64,000 nt of DNA from Histidinibacterium aquaticum (GTDB lineage Bacteria > Pseudomonadota > Alphaproteobacteria > Rhodobacterales > Rhodobacteraceae). Shown here piece after piece: positions 17,321 to 26,427 of the stretch. How positions within the stretch are numbered: the stretch's first letter is position 1; the number at the start of each line of letters is the position of its first letter. The notes under the pieces were generated by a model. The model was not told the origin of the DNA and made no database searches. It saw only the letters and a list, made by a program, of their open reading frames with translations. Position numbers and translations under genes: made by a program. The stretch spans positions 372,001-436,000 of the forward strand of contig NZ_VYQE01000004.1 of assembly GCF_008710275.1 (NCBI RefSeq), read 5' to 3'.

Positions 17321-20300
17321 ATGATCCGCAGTCTGGTCTTCTGTTTCGCCGCGATCCTTCCGCTCGCCGCAGCCGCGCAGGAGGCCATCCCGGACAAGCG
17401 GGTGGTGGTCTCCCGCAACCTGGACTTCTACGGCTCCGACCTCGCCAATATCTTCGACACGACGTTGGACGCCTGCCAGGCGGCCTGCCTCTCCGACGAC
17501 CAGTGCGTGGCCTTCACCTACAACCAGCGCAGCGGATCGTGCTTTCCCAAGAGCGCGGTGACCGAGGTGCAGGGCTACGACGGGGCGGTGTCGGCGCGGA
17601 TCTATCCCACCGACCCGGGCGTGCTCGCCGCGGCGGAGGCGAAGGTGCCGCGGCTCGACTTCCTGTGGCCCGCCGACCTCGAGCGGGCCCACGACCTTGC
17701 GCAGACCCTGGGGCGGCTGCATTCGACCGACGAGAACGGCCCGCAGGGGCTCCTCGCCGTGGCCTCCGAGCTGCGGCAGCGCGGCGATACGCTGGGCGCC
17801 CTCATGTTCACCGGTGCGGCGCTGGCGGTGCTCGACAGCGCCGAGCTCTGGACCGACTACGCCGAGCTGGCGCTTGGCGCGCAGGTGGAGAACGGGGCCG
17901 AGCGGCAGCGCATCCGGGATCGTGCGCTGCCCGCGGCGGTCAACGCCTACCTGCGGGCGCGCTCCGGCGCGCAGGAGCACACGGCGCTCGCCGTTCTGGC
18001 GGGGGCGCTGGAGGAGGACGGGCGCGGGCGGCAGATGATCGACGCCCTCAGGCTCGCCCAGGAGGCGCAGTTCCGCCGCGACACGGAGACCCGCCTGAAC
18101 GAGGCCATCGGGCGCTACGGCTTCCGGGTGGTCGGTACCTCTGTCGAGAGCGACAGCGCGCGGCCGCGGATCTGCGCGGAGTTCTCGGAGGACCTGGCGG
18201 AGGCGGGTGTCGACTACGCGCCCTACGTCCAGCTGCCCGAGACGACGCTGACGGTCGAGGCACAGGGACAGCAGCTTTGCGTCGACGGGGTGGAGCACGG
18301 CGCCCGCTACCGGCTCGTCCTGCGGGAGGGGCTCCCGGCGGAGAGCGGCGAGAGCCTGATCCGGCCTGTGGAGCTGACGCTCTACGTCCGCGACCGCGCG
18401 CCCGGGGTGCGCTTCGCGGGCCGCGGCTACGTTTTGCCCCGGACCGGCGACGCGGCTCTGCCGGTTGAGACCGTGAACACCGGGGAGGTCGACCTGGAGC
18501 TGCACCGCGTGTCGGACCGCAACCTCGTGCGGACCATGCAGGAGGACCTCTTCGCCAGCCCGCTCTACGCCTACGAGGAAGGCTACTTCGAGGACCAGAT
18601 CGGTGTACCGGTCTGGGAGGGCACCGCCGAGGTGCGGACGGAGGTCAACCGCGACATCACCACCCGCCTGCCGTTGGCCGAGGCCATCGAGGGGCAGGAG
18701 GCGGGCGTCTACGTGCTGCGGGCGCGGGTGCCGGGGAGCGATCCGAACGAGAGCCCGGCAGCGACGCAGTGGTTCGTGCTGACCGACCTCGGGCTCACGA
18801 CCATGCAGGGCGCGGACGGGCTGACCGTGGTCGTGCGGCACCTGGGCGACGCCTCCGCCGCGGCGGGGATAGAGGTGCGGCTGGTGAACCGCGCGAACAG
18901 CGTTCTGGGCACCGTCGAGACCGACGCCGGGGGTATCGCGCGCTTCGAGCCGGGTCTCACACGCGGGACCGGTCCACAGGCGCCGGCACTGGTACTGGCC
19001 GAGGCCGAGGGGGACATGTCGTTCCTCTCCCTGACCGGGCCCGCCTTCGATCTGTCCGACCGCGGGGTGGAGGGGCGCGAACCCGCGCCGCCGGTGGACG
19101 TCTTCCTCGCGACGGATCGCGGGGCCTACCGGGCGGGCGAGACCATCCACGTCACCGGGCTGATGCGCGACGACGGGGCCCGGGCGGTCGAGGACGTGCC
19201 GCTGACGGCGGTGCTGACGCGGCCCGACGGGGTGGAGTACCTGCGCGAGGTGTCTCGTAGCGGCGCGGCGGGCGGGCATGTCTTCGCGCTGGAGGTGGGC
19301 CCGAGCGCGCCGCGCGGGGTCTGGTCCGTGGCGCTGCACGCGGATGCCGAGGCGCCGCCGCTCGCCAGCGAGCCGGTACTGGTCGAGGACTTCCTTCCGG
19401 AGCGGATCGATGTCGCGCTCGACCTGCCCGAGGAGGTGCGGCAGGGCGACCGGCCGCCCCTGGAGGTGCAGGCGGACTACCTCTTCGGCGCGCCGGCGGC
19501 GGGGCTGGAGGTCGAAGGCGAGGTTCTGCTCTCGGCGGCGGAGGGGCTGGCGGACTTTCCGGGGTTTGTTTTCGGTCTTCACGATGCGCCCTTCGATGCC
19601 GTGGCCGAGAGCATCGGCGAGGGCTGGACGACGGGAGAGGACGGCTCGGTCGTGATCGACCTGTCGATCCCGCAGGCTGAGGTGGGCGGGCGTCCCTTGG
19701 ATCTGCGGGCGACCCTCCGGGTGCAGGAGCTCTCGGGCCGGCCGGTGGAGAGGGAGGCCGAGGCGCGCGTGCTGCCGGACGGCGAGTTGATCGGCATCCG
19801 GCCGGAGTTCGACGGCGTCCTCGGCGAAGGGCAGGAGGCGGCGTTCAGTCTCATCGGCCTCGACAGTTCGCTGGAGCCCGCGGAGATGGAGGTGACCTGG
19901 ACGCTCAACCGCATCGAGACGCGTTACCAATGGTACAACGTCGAGGGGCGCTGGAACTGGGAGCCCATCACGTCGCGCGAGCGCATCGCGACGGGTGAGG
20001 CGGTGCTCGGCAACGGTCCGGTGAGCGTTTCGGCGCCGGTCGAGTGGGGCCAGTACGAACTGATCGTGGAGCGGACTGGAGGCGAATACCTGGCCTCCTC
20101 CGTCGATTTCTACGCCGGATGGTACGCCCCGGCGGACGCCTCCTCGACGCCGGACCTGCTGGAGACCTCCCTGGACGCGCCGCGCTATTCCGTCGGTGAG
20201 ACCGCGACCCTTCGGATCGTGCCGCGCTACGCCGGGACCGCGCTGGTTTCGGTCCTGTCGAACCGGGTGATCTCCCTTCAAGCGGTCGAGGTCGAGGCCG

Positions 20301-22747
20301 GCGAGAACCGCATCTCGATCCCGGTGACCGAAGACTGGGGCACGGGCGCCTATGTCACCGCCTCGGTCCTGCGACCGATGGATGTGGAGCAGGACCGGAA
20401 TCCGGCGCGCGCGCTCGGGCTCGCCCATGCCTCGGTCGATCCGGGCGACAAGGCGCTGGGCGTGAGCATCGAGGCACCAAACACCGCCAATCCGCGCGCG
20501 CCTCTTGACGTGAGTGTCGCGGTCGACGGCGTGGCGGCCGGAGAGGAGGCGTATGTGACGCTCGCCGCCGTGGACGTCGGCATCCTGAACCTCACCGGCT
20601 TCGAGAGCCCCGACCCATCGGACCACTACTTCGGCCAGCGCAAGCTCGGGATCGAGCTGCGCGACGTCTATGGCCGGCTGCTGGACGGGATGACGGGGGT
20701 GATGGGCGAGGTCCGGTCCGGCGGGGACGCGGGCGCGATCCAGTCGACCCGGTCGCCGCCGCCGACGGATGAGCTGCTGGCCTACTTCGAAGGGCCGGTG
20801 ACGGTAGCGGAGGACGGGCGCGCGACGGTCTCCTTCGACCTCCCGGCGTTCAACGGGACGGTGCGGCTGATGGCGGTCGCCTGGTCGCCCTCCGGTGTGG
20901 GCGAGGCGGAGGCCGAGGTGCTGGTGCGCGACCCGGTCGTGGTCAACGCGACGGTACCGCGCTTCCTCGCGCCAGGTGACCGGAGCCGGATGCTCATCGA
21001 GGTGACCCATGCCTCGGGGCCGACCGGCCTCGTCACGCTCGACGTGGAGTCCGAGGGTCTCGAGGTCCCGATGCCCGCGACGCTCTTCGGCGGCGATGTG
21101 GCCGAAGGTGGCGCTTTCACCCGGTCCCTCCCGATCACGGCCGGAGACGAGGCAGGGACATACGAGATCGCGCTGACGGCGACGACGCCGGACGGGACGG
21201 AACTCGTGCAGGAGCTGACGCTGCCGGTCGTCGTGAACGATCCCGAGATCTCGCGCACCTCGCGCTTCACGCTGGCCCGGGGCGACGTATTCACCTTCGA
21301 CGACCAGGTCTTCGCGGGCTTCCGGCCCGGGACCGGGACGGCGACGCTGTCGGTCGGGCCGCTCGCGCGGTTCGACGCACCGGGCCTGCTCGCCATGCTC
21401 GACCGGTATCCCTACGGCTGCACCGAGCAGATCGCCTCGCAGGCCCTGCCGCTGCTCTACTTCGGCGCGGTCGCCGAGGCGATGGACCTCGGGACGGGCG
21501 AGGGCATCGACGCCCGCATAGACGAGGCGATCACGGCGATCCTCGGACGGCAGGACCGCAACGGGGCCTTCGGGCTCTGGGGGCCCTACGCGGGTGATCT
21601 CTGGCTCGACGCCTACGTGACCGACTTTCTCTCCAAGGCCCGGGCCCGGGGGCACGAGGTGTCCGATGTCGCCTTCTCGATGGCGATCGACAACCTGCGG
21701 AACCGGGTGAACTACTATCCCGACTTCGATGCCGGAGGGACCGACCTCGCCTATGCCCTTCTCGTCCTCGCCCGCGAGGGAGCGGCGGCCATCGGCGACC
21801 TGCGCTACTACGCGGACGAGAAGGCCGTGGACTTCGGCACGCCAATGGCGCTCGCCCAGCTCGGCGCGGCGCTGGCGCAGTACGGCGAGCAGAGGCGGGC
21901 CGACGAGATGTTCGCCCGCGCGGCCTCGATGATGACGCTCCGCCTCGACCGCGAGGAGCCGGCCCTATGGCGCACGGACTTCGGCACGGATCGGCGCGAC
22001 GCCGCGGCGGTCCTGACCCTCGCCGTGGAGGCGGGCAGCAACGCGGTGGACCGAGACCTGCTGGCAGAGGCTATTGCCCGGCCCGGCCGCGCCTCCACCC
22101 AGGAGGCCGCCTGGCAGCTCATGGCAGCCGATGCGCTGATCGACGATCTCCGCGACACCGGCGTGCTCGTGAACGGCGAGGAGCCCGAAGGACCGCTCGT
22201 CCACCTGCGCGAGGACGAGGCGGACGCGGAACCGGTGATTTTCGAGAACCGAGGCGCGGACACCGAGCTCACCCTGCACAGCTTCGGTGTGCCGGAGGAG
22301 CCGCTGACCGCCGGCGGGAACGGCTACGCGATCCGACGCAGCTACTACACGATGGACGGCGAGGCAGCGCAGCCCTCCGGCCTGCGGACCGGCACCCGGC
22401 TCGTGACGGTGCTGGAGGTCACGCCCTTCGGCGAGCGGGAAGGGCGACTCATGGTAAGCGATCCGCTTCCGGCGGGCTTCGAGATCGACAACCCGAACCT
22501 GATCCGCGGGGGCGATATCTCTGCGCTTGCCTGGCTGGAGACCGCCGAGACCGAGGCGGCGGAGTTCCGATCCGACCGGTTCCTCGGCGCGGTGAACCAC
22601 CGGTCCGGTGAGCCCTTCCGCCTGGCCTACGTCGTGCGCGCCGTCAGCCCGGGCGAGTTCCACCACCCGGCGGCGAGCGTCGAGGACATGTACCGGCCCG
22701 ACATGCGCGCGAATACCGACGCGGGCCGGGTGATCGTCGTCGAATGA
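17321..22747 (+). CDS. Bacterial alpha-2-macroglobulin with N-terminal PAN/Apple domain
   Basis: A 1808-residue periplasmic/envelope protease trap. The chosen ATG gives a signal peptide (MIRSLVFCFAAILPLAAAAQ); an in-frame TTG six codons earlier is less likely. Residues about 45-85 form a PAN/Apple-like cysteine module (DACQAACLSDDQCVAFTY...SCFPKS). Macroglobulin repeats follow, with a bait-like central region. The thioester motif CTEQ is intact at about 1367-1370 (RYPYGCTEQIASQALP), so covalent trapping is expected. It overlaps pbpC by 4 nt, the usual pairing in which A2M protects the periplasm while PBP1C repairs the wall. Confidence 0.93.
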   Translation: MIRSLVFCFAAILPLAAAAQEAIPDKRVVVSRNLDFYGSDLANIFDTTLDACQAACLSDDQCVAFTYNQRSGSCFPKSAVTEVQGYDGAVSARIYPTDPGVLAAAEAKVPRLDFLWPADLERAHDLAQTLGRLHSTDENGPQGLLAVASELRQRGDTLGALMFTGAALAVLDSAELWTDYAELALGAQVENGAERQRIRDRALPAAVNAYLRARSGAQEHTALAVLAGALEEDGRGRQMIDALRLAQEAQFRRDTETRLNEAIGRYGFRVVGTSVESDSARPRICAEFSEDLAEAGVDYAPYVQLPETTLTVEAQGQQLCVDGVEHGARYRLVLREGLPAESGESLIRPVELTLYVRDRAPGVRFAGRGYVLPRTGDAALPVETVNTGEVDLELHRVSDRNLVRTMQEDLFASPLYAYEEGYFEDQIGVPVWEGTAEVRTEVNRDITTRLPLAEAIEGQEAGVYVLRARVPGSDPNESPAATQWFVLTDLGLTTMQGADGLTVVVRHLGDASAAAGIEVRLVNRANSVLGTVETDAGGIARFEPGLTRGTGPQAPALVLAEAEGDMSFLSLTGPAFDLSDRGVEGREPAPPVDVFLATDRGAYRAGETIHVTGLMRDDGARAVEDVPLTAVLTRPDGVEYLREVSRSGAAGGHVFALEVGPSAPRGVWSVALHADAEAPPLASEPVLVEDFLPERIDVALDLPEEVRQGDRPPLEVQADYLFGAPAAGLEVEGEVLLSAAEGLADFPGFVFGLHDAPFDAVAESIGEGWTTGEDGSVVIDLSIPQAEVGGRPLDLRATLRVQELSGRPVEREAEARVLPDGELIGIRPEFDGVLGEGQEAAFSLIGLDSSLEPAEMEVTWTLNRIETRYQWYNVEGRWNWEPITSRERIATGEAVLGNGPVSVSAPVEWGQYELIVERTGGEYLASSVDFYAGWYAPADASSTPDLLETSLDAPRYSVGETATLRIVPRYAGTALVSVLSNRVISLQAVEVEAGENRISIPVTEDWGTGAYVTASVLRPMDVEQDRNPARALGLAHASVDPGDKALGVSIEAPNTANPRAPLDVSVAVDGVAAGEEAYVTLAAVDVGILNLTGFESPDPSDHYFGQRKLGIELRDVYGRLLDGMTGVMGEVRSGGDAGAIQSTRSPPPTDELLAYFEGPVTVAEDGRATVSFDLPAFNGTVRLMAVAWSPSGVGEAEAEVLVRDPVVVNATVPRFLAPGDRSRMLIEVTHASGPTGLVTLDVESEGLEVPMPATLFGGDVAEGGAFTRSLPITAGDEAGTYEIALTATTPDGTELVQELTLPVVVNDPEISRTSRFTLARGDVFTFDDQVFAGFRPGTGTATLSVGPLARFDAPGLLAMLDRYPYGCTEQIASQALPLLYFGAVAEAMDLGTGEGIDARIDEAITAILGRQDRNGAFGLWGPYAGDLWLDAYVTDFLSKARARGHEVSDVAFSMAIDNLRNRVNYYPDFDAGGTDLAYALLVLAREGAAAIGDLRYYADEKAVDFGTPMALAQLGAALAQYGEQRRADEMFARAASMMTLRLDREEPALWRTDFGTDRRDAAAVLTLAVEAGSNAVDRDLLAEAIARPGRASTQEAAWQLMAADALIDDLRDTGVLVNGEEPEGPLVHLREDEADAEPVIFENRGADTELTLHSFGVPEEPLTAGGNGYAIRRSYYTMDGEAAQPSGLRTGTRLVTVLEVTPFGEREGRLMVSDPLPAGFEIDNPNLIRGGDISALAWLETAETEAAEFRSDRFLGAVNHRSGEPFRLAYVVRAVSPGEFHHPAASVEDMYRPDMRANTDAGRVIVVE

Positions 22748-24777
22748 GCCGACGCCCGGCCTACTGGCTCTGGGCGCTGGTCGTCGTCCTCGGTCTTCTC
22801 GCGGCGGGACGCGACGCCTTCGACCGCTGGGTCGAGGCGACGGAACTTCCGCCGCTCGTCGCCGAGACTTCCGTCGAGGTCATCGACCGGGACGGCGTGC
22901 TGCTGCGTCCTTTCCTCGTCGCCGACGGGCGCTGGCGGCTGGCGGTGGCCTACGACGGCGTCGATCCGCGCTACGTCGACATGCTCGTGCGCTACGAGGA
23001 CAAGCGCTTCTGGGACCACGGCGGGGTCGATCTCGTCGCCATGACCCGGGCGGTGGCGCAGGCGCTCCGGTCGGGCCGGATCGTTTCCGGCGGCTCGACG
23101 CTGACGATGCAGGTGGCGCGGATCCTCGAGGACGGGCCCACGGGACAGCTCGAGGGCAAGCTGCGCCAGATCCGCGTGGCTCTGGCGCTGGAGCGGCGGC
23201 TGTCGAAACGCGAGATCCTCACGCTCTACCTCAATCGCGCGCCATTCGGCGGGAACCTCGAAGGCGTCCGTGCCGCCTCCATCGCCTACTTCCGCAAGCC
23301 GCCCGCCCGGCTGACCCCGGCGCAGGCGGCGCTGCTCGTCGCCCTGCCGCAGTCGCCGGAGGCGCGCCGTCCCGACCGCGACCCCGAGGCGGCGCGGGCT
23401 GCACGGGACCGGGTCCTGCGGCGAATGGTGCGCGACGGGGTCCTGACCGGGGCCACGACGGAGGCCGCGCTGACGGAGGCCTCTCCTCGCCGACGCCACG
23501 ACTTTCCGGCCCTTGCCGCGCACCTCGCAGAGCGAATTGCACAGGAAGACCCGGTGGCGGGCACGCACCAGCTGACAATCGACGCCGGGCTGCAGGCCTC
23601 GCTGGAGGAACTGGCGGCGGACGCTGTGCGTGGATCGGGCGACAGGATGCAGGTCGCGATGATCGTGGCCGATCACCGCAGCGGCGAGGTCCTGGCGCAG
23701 GTCGGATCGGCCGCCTACCGCGCGGACGGGCGGCAGGGATTCGTGGACATGACCCAGGCCCTGCGGTCGCCGGGCTCCACGCTGAAGCCGCTGATCTACG
23801 GGCTGGCCTTCGACCAGGGGCTCGCGCACCCCGAGACGCTCATCGCCGACCGTCCCGTGAGCTTCGACGGCTACGCGCCGCAGAACTTCGACGGGATCTT
23901 CCGCGGCGAGCTGACGGTCCGGCGCGCGCTTCAGCTGTCGCTCAACGTTCCCGTCGTTCAGGTGCTGGAGGCCCTCGGGCCACAGCATCTCCTGACCGCG
24001 CTGCGCCGGGCCGGAGCCGAGCCCGATCTCCCCGGCGGCAAGCCGGGGCTCGCGGTGGCGCTGGGCGGGATCGGCGTCACGCTGGAGGACCTCACGCGCG
24101 CCTTCGCCGCGCTCGCCCGCGGCGGAGAGGCCGTGGATCTGCGGGTGCGGCCCAATCCGACCGAGGGCTTCCTGCCCCGGCGGATGATGAACAGGGCGGC
24201 CGCCTGGCAGATCGCCGACATCCTGCGTGATGCGCCGCGTCCGTCCGGCGTGCTGGGCGAGGGGATCGCCTACAAGACCGGGACGTCCTACGGCTACCGG
24301 GACGCCTGGGCGCTCGGCTTCGACGGGGCGCATGTGGTCGGTGTCTGGATGGGCCGGGCGGACGGCACGCCGGTACCCGGCATCTACGGCGGCGGGCTCG
24401 CTGCGCCGGTCATGTTCTCGGCCTTTGAGCGGATCGGCGAGATCGAGCCACTACCGCCCCCGCCTCCGGAAACGCTGCTGGTTTCCAACGCGCGCCTGCC
24501 CCAGGCGCTGCAGCGCTTCCGCCCGCCGGGCGAGGTCGTGGCGCCCGAGGGTCCGCAGATCGCCTTTCCGCCGGAGGGAGCCATCGTCGAGGGCGAGATG
24601 CTCGTGGTGAAGGTCCGGGACGGAGAGGCGCCCTTCACGGTGCTGGCGAACGGCAGGCCTGTCGCCCGGGCGCAGCGGCGCGAGATCCCTGTGGGGGAGA
24701 TCGGTCGGGGGTTCTCGCGGCTGACGGTGATCGACGCGGAGGGACGTGCGGCGCGGGTCTCGGTCGAGATGCGCTGA
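22744..24777 (+). CDS. pbpC: Penicillin-binding protein 1C
   Basis: Bifunctional peptidoglycan glycosyltransferase/transpeptidase-type PBP anchored by an N-terminal helix (about residues 7-25). The glycosyltransferase domain shows YEDKRFWDHGGVD (catalytic Glu) and GGSTLTMQVAR; the transpeptidase domain has S345-T-L-K348 (SPGSTLKPLIYG), SLN at QLSLNVPV and KTGTSYG. The C-terminal biPBP domain is present (about 590-677). At 677 residues it is slightly short for the family. Start overlaps the A2M stop (ATGA). The partnership with A2M is established in other Proteobacteria. Confidence 0.95.
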   Translation: MSRRPAYWLWALVVVLGLLAAGRDAFDRWVEATELPPLVAETSVEVIDRDGVLLRPFLVADGRWRLAVAYDGVDPRYVDMLVRYEDKRFWDHGGVDLVAMTRAVAQALRSGRIVSGGSTLTMQVARILEDGPTGQLEGKLRQIRVALALERRLSKREILTLYLNRAPFGGNLEGVRAASIAYFRKPPARLTPAQAALLVALPQSPEARRPDRDPEAARAARDRVLRRMVRDGVLTGATTEAALTEASPRRRHDFPALAAHLAERIAQEDPVAGTHQLTIDAGLQASLEELAADAVRGSGDRMQVAMIVADHRSGEVLAQVGSAAYRADGRQGFVDMTQALRSPGSTLKPLIYGLAFDQGLAHPETLIADRPVSFDGYAPQNFDGIFRGELTVRRALQLSLNVPVVQVLEALGPQHLLTALRRAGAEPDLPGGKPGLAVALGGIGVTLEDLTRAFAALARGGEAVDLRVRPNPTEGFLPRRMMNRAAAWQIADILRDAPRPSGVLGEGIAYKTGTSYGYRDAWALGFDGAHVVGVWMGRADGTPVPGIYGGGLAAPVMFSAFERIGEIEPLPPPPPETLLVSNARLPQALQRFRPPGEVVAPEGPQIAFPPEGAIVEGEMLVVKVRDGEAPFTVLANGRPVARAQRREIPVGEIGRGFSRLTVIDAEGRAARVSVEMR

Positions 24778-24781
24778 CCGG

Positions 24782-25126
24782 TCAGTCGACCGCGCGGATC
24801 AGCTTGCGCTCCAGCACGCGCAGCACCTGCTTCAGGTCGTTGCCCCGCTTCAGGATCCGTCCGTCCATGCCGATGACCGAATACTGGCCCTGCTTGAGCC
24901 GCAGCCGGGGCCGCTTCTCGATCCGGTAGAGCGGCTGTTCGGCGGTGCGCCGGAAGACCGAGAAAATGGCGACGTCCCGCAGCGCCGAGATGCCGTAGTC
25001 GCGCCACTCGCCGGCGGCGACCATCCTGCCGTAGACGGCGAGGATCACGGACAGTTCGGTGCGGTGGAAACTGACCCGTTCCTCGCCGCGTGGCGTCGGA
25101 AACGGGACGGGAGGCTGAAGGGTCAT
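24782..25126 (-). CDS. DUF2794 family protein
   Basis: A 114-residue cytoplasmic protein of the alphaproteobacterial DUF2794 family, recognised by FHRTELSVILAVYGRMVAAGEWRDYGIS and FSVFRRTAEQPLYRIEKRP. Function is unknown. The ATG at 25126 gives the family start MTLQPPVPFPTP. Its stop lies 4 nt from the pbpC stop (convergent). The upstream region to 25386 holds no convincing gene; a 64-codon frame ending in an ATGA overlap with this gene is noted separately as doubtful. Confidence 0.85.
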   Translation of the reverse strand: MTLQPPVPFPTPRGEERVSFHRTELSVILAVYGRMVAAGEWRDYGISALRDVAIFSVFRRTAEQPLYRIEKRPRLRLKQGQYSVIGMDGRILKRGNDLKQVLRVLERKLIRAVD

Positions 25127-25325
25127 GGTGAAAGAGTTGCGTCTTTGCCGCGGCAAATCAAGAGAGGGCGCGGCGTCCTGCCCGCGAATGACCGCCGGTC
25201 CGCCTCACCTTCGCCATTCCCCTGCGTCACATAGAAGGCCTGAACGGAGGCCCGGGGCGCCGCGTCATTGCCCCCACCCAGCCGGTGCTTCGGGTCTTCG
25301 TTCAGTTTCCAAGGCATGGTGACGC

Positions 25326-25364
25326 ACCGCTCGCGGCGGGCCGATGTGCCCCGACGCGAGCGGT
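25326..25364. terminator. Hairpin downstream of I78 gene cluster
   Basis: ACCGCTCGCG and CGCGAGCGGT form a perfect 10-bp stem 22 nt beyond the stop of the last I78 gene. On the plus strand TTCTTTC follows; on the minus strand there is no T-run, so for the I78 genes it may be only an RNA-stabilising or weak terminator structure. Confidence 0.45.
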
Positions 25365-25386
25365 TCTTTCGCGCGCGCCGGCGGCC

Positions 25387-25668
25387 CTAGCCGCAGAAGG
25401 CGCGGACGAGGTTGCCCTCGGCATCGACTTCCAGATTCAGGCGCTCGGGCACGAAATCCATCGTGCGCGCGTCGTTCGGTCCGAGGGTGCGGACCGGGCC
25501 CGTGGCCGTGATCTCGAGCTCGCCCACGTTGCGGCCGATGTCGTCCGAGAGCTGGTCGGCGTTGCAGGTGTCCTCCTGTGGAGCAGTCTCGACCGGCGTA
25601 CCGGGAGCTGTGTCGCAGGCGGCGAGCGTCGCCAGGGCGGCGGCGGGAAGGCTTGCGATGCGAATCAT
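25387..25668 (-). CDS. I78 family peptidase inhibitor, copy 3 (lipoprotein)
   Basis: A 93-residue exported inhibitor of serine peptidases (I78 family, Aspergillus elastase inhibitor type). Signal MIRIASLPAAALATLAAC ends in a lipobox-like LAAC. The mature domain has the two conserved cysteines (CNADQLSDDIGRNV ... AFCG) and the consensus core NDARTMDFVPERLNLEVDAEG. This copy is closest to the family consensus. It is the last of three tandem I78 genes on the minus strand, 16 nt after the second. Confidence 0.88.
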   Translation of the reverse strand: MIRIASLPAAALATLAACDTAPGTPVETAPQEDTCNADQLSDDIGRNVGELEITATGPVRTLGPNDARTMDFVPERLNLEVDAEGNLVRAFCG

Positions 25669-25684
25669 GTGGGACTCCTTCGGG

Positions 25685-25969
25685 TCAGCCGCAGTAGATG
25701 CGGGCGATGGATCCGTCCCCTCCGATAACGAAATTGATCCGGGCGGGTCTGAGGTCCTCGGAAATCGCATCTCCGGGCCGGATCACCCTGACCTGGCGCA
25801 TGATGAGCACCCGCTCCAGCGCGGTGCCGTCGCGGCCGACGAGACCCGTGTAGGGCGATGCGCCGCAGGTGTCCTCGCCCGGCGCCGGAACCGGCGGGCC
25901 GGGCGGCACCGAGGGCGCGCCGCAGGCGGCGAGAAGGAGTGCGAGAGCCGCGAGCGCGGCCCGCCTCAT
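25685..25969 (-). CDS. I78 family peptidase inhibitor, copy 2 (lipoprotein)
   Basis: A 94-residue lipoprotein (ALALLLAAC lipobox, then a proline-rich linker) with an I78-like domain: CGASPYTGLVGRDG at the first cysteine and RINFVIGGDGSIARIYCG at the end. The middle reads VRVIRPGDAISEDLRPARINF, keeping the D.RPARIN turn of the family. It overlaps the upstream copy by 4 nt, so the pair is translationally coupled. The CGA...GLVGRD variant is shared with copy 1, indicating those two are closest relatives. Confidence 0.82.
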   Translation of the reverse strand: MRRAALAALALLLAACGAPSVPPGPPVPAPGEDTCGASPYTGLVGRDGTALERVLIMRQVRVIRPGDAISEDLRPARINFVIGGDGSIARIYCG

Positions 25970-26319
25970 CCGCAGTAGACCCGGGAGATCATGCCCGACG
26001 GCTCGACGACCACCGTGATGCGCGAGGGCACCGCGACCTCTCCGGCTTCCATGCCGGGGCGGAGGAAGCGGAGCTGCTCGCTTTCGCCGATGCCGACGGT
26101 CGAGGCGTCACGGCCAATGAGGCCCAGGTACGAGCCCGCGCCGCAGGGGTCGGAGTTGTCGCCCACCTCGGGCTGGCGGGGCTGGAACGGAGGGGGAGGC
26201 GGCGGCGGAGCGGCGGCCCCGGCGGTCTCCTCTCCGACCGTCACCGGGCCGGTCGTCATCAGCATGGACTCGTCGCAGGCGGCGAGGGCGAGGCAGGCAA
26301 GAAGGGCACGCATTTTCAT
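25966..26319 (-). CDS. I78 family peptidase inhibitor, copy 1 (divergent lipoprotein)
   Basis: A 117-residue lipoprotein (LACLALAAC lipobox) with a long Ala/Pro linker (about residues 33-55, including seven consecutive prolines) before an I78-like domain: CGAGSYLGLIGRDAS ... LRFLRPGMEAGEV ... SRITVVVEPSGMISRVYCG. The acidic DFRPDRLN turn of typical members is replaced by VAVPSRITV, so inhibitory strength or target may differ. First gene of the three-gene run, divergent from frmA with 108 nt between starts. The ATG at 26319 is preferred over MR two codons later. Confidence 0.78.
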   Translation of the reverse strand: MKMRALLACLALAACDESMLMTTGPVTVGEETAGAAAPPPPPPPFQPRQPEVGDNSDPCGAGSYLGLIGRDASTVGIGESEQLRFLRPGMEAGEVAVPSRITVVVEPSGMISRVYCG

Positions 26320-26427
26320 GGCCGCAGCTAGGCGCGATCGCGCGCGCGGCGCAAGTCGATGACAGGTTGCGTCGCGGCCATTCCTGCCGCAGCGTTGCGC
26401 GAAAGACATGCAAGCAGGGAGGTCGGG

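Noticed and set aside
16838-21655. A 1605-codon open frame antisense to the alpha-2-macroglobulin gene
   Set aside because: Antisense frames stay open by chance in high-G+C DNA; its product is Arg/His/Gly-rich without domains, while the plus strand encodes an intact A2M.
25123-25317. 64-codon minus-strand frame ending in an ATGA overlap with the DUF2794 gene
   Set aside because: No Shine-Dalgarno, no recognisable domain, and composition (RGKDATLSP, GGGNDAAPR) not clearly protein-like; kept as doubtful.
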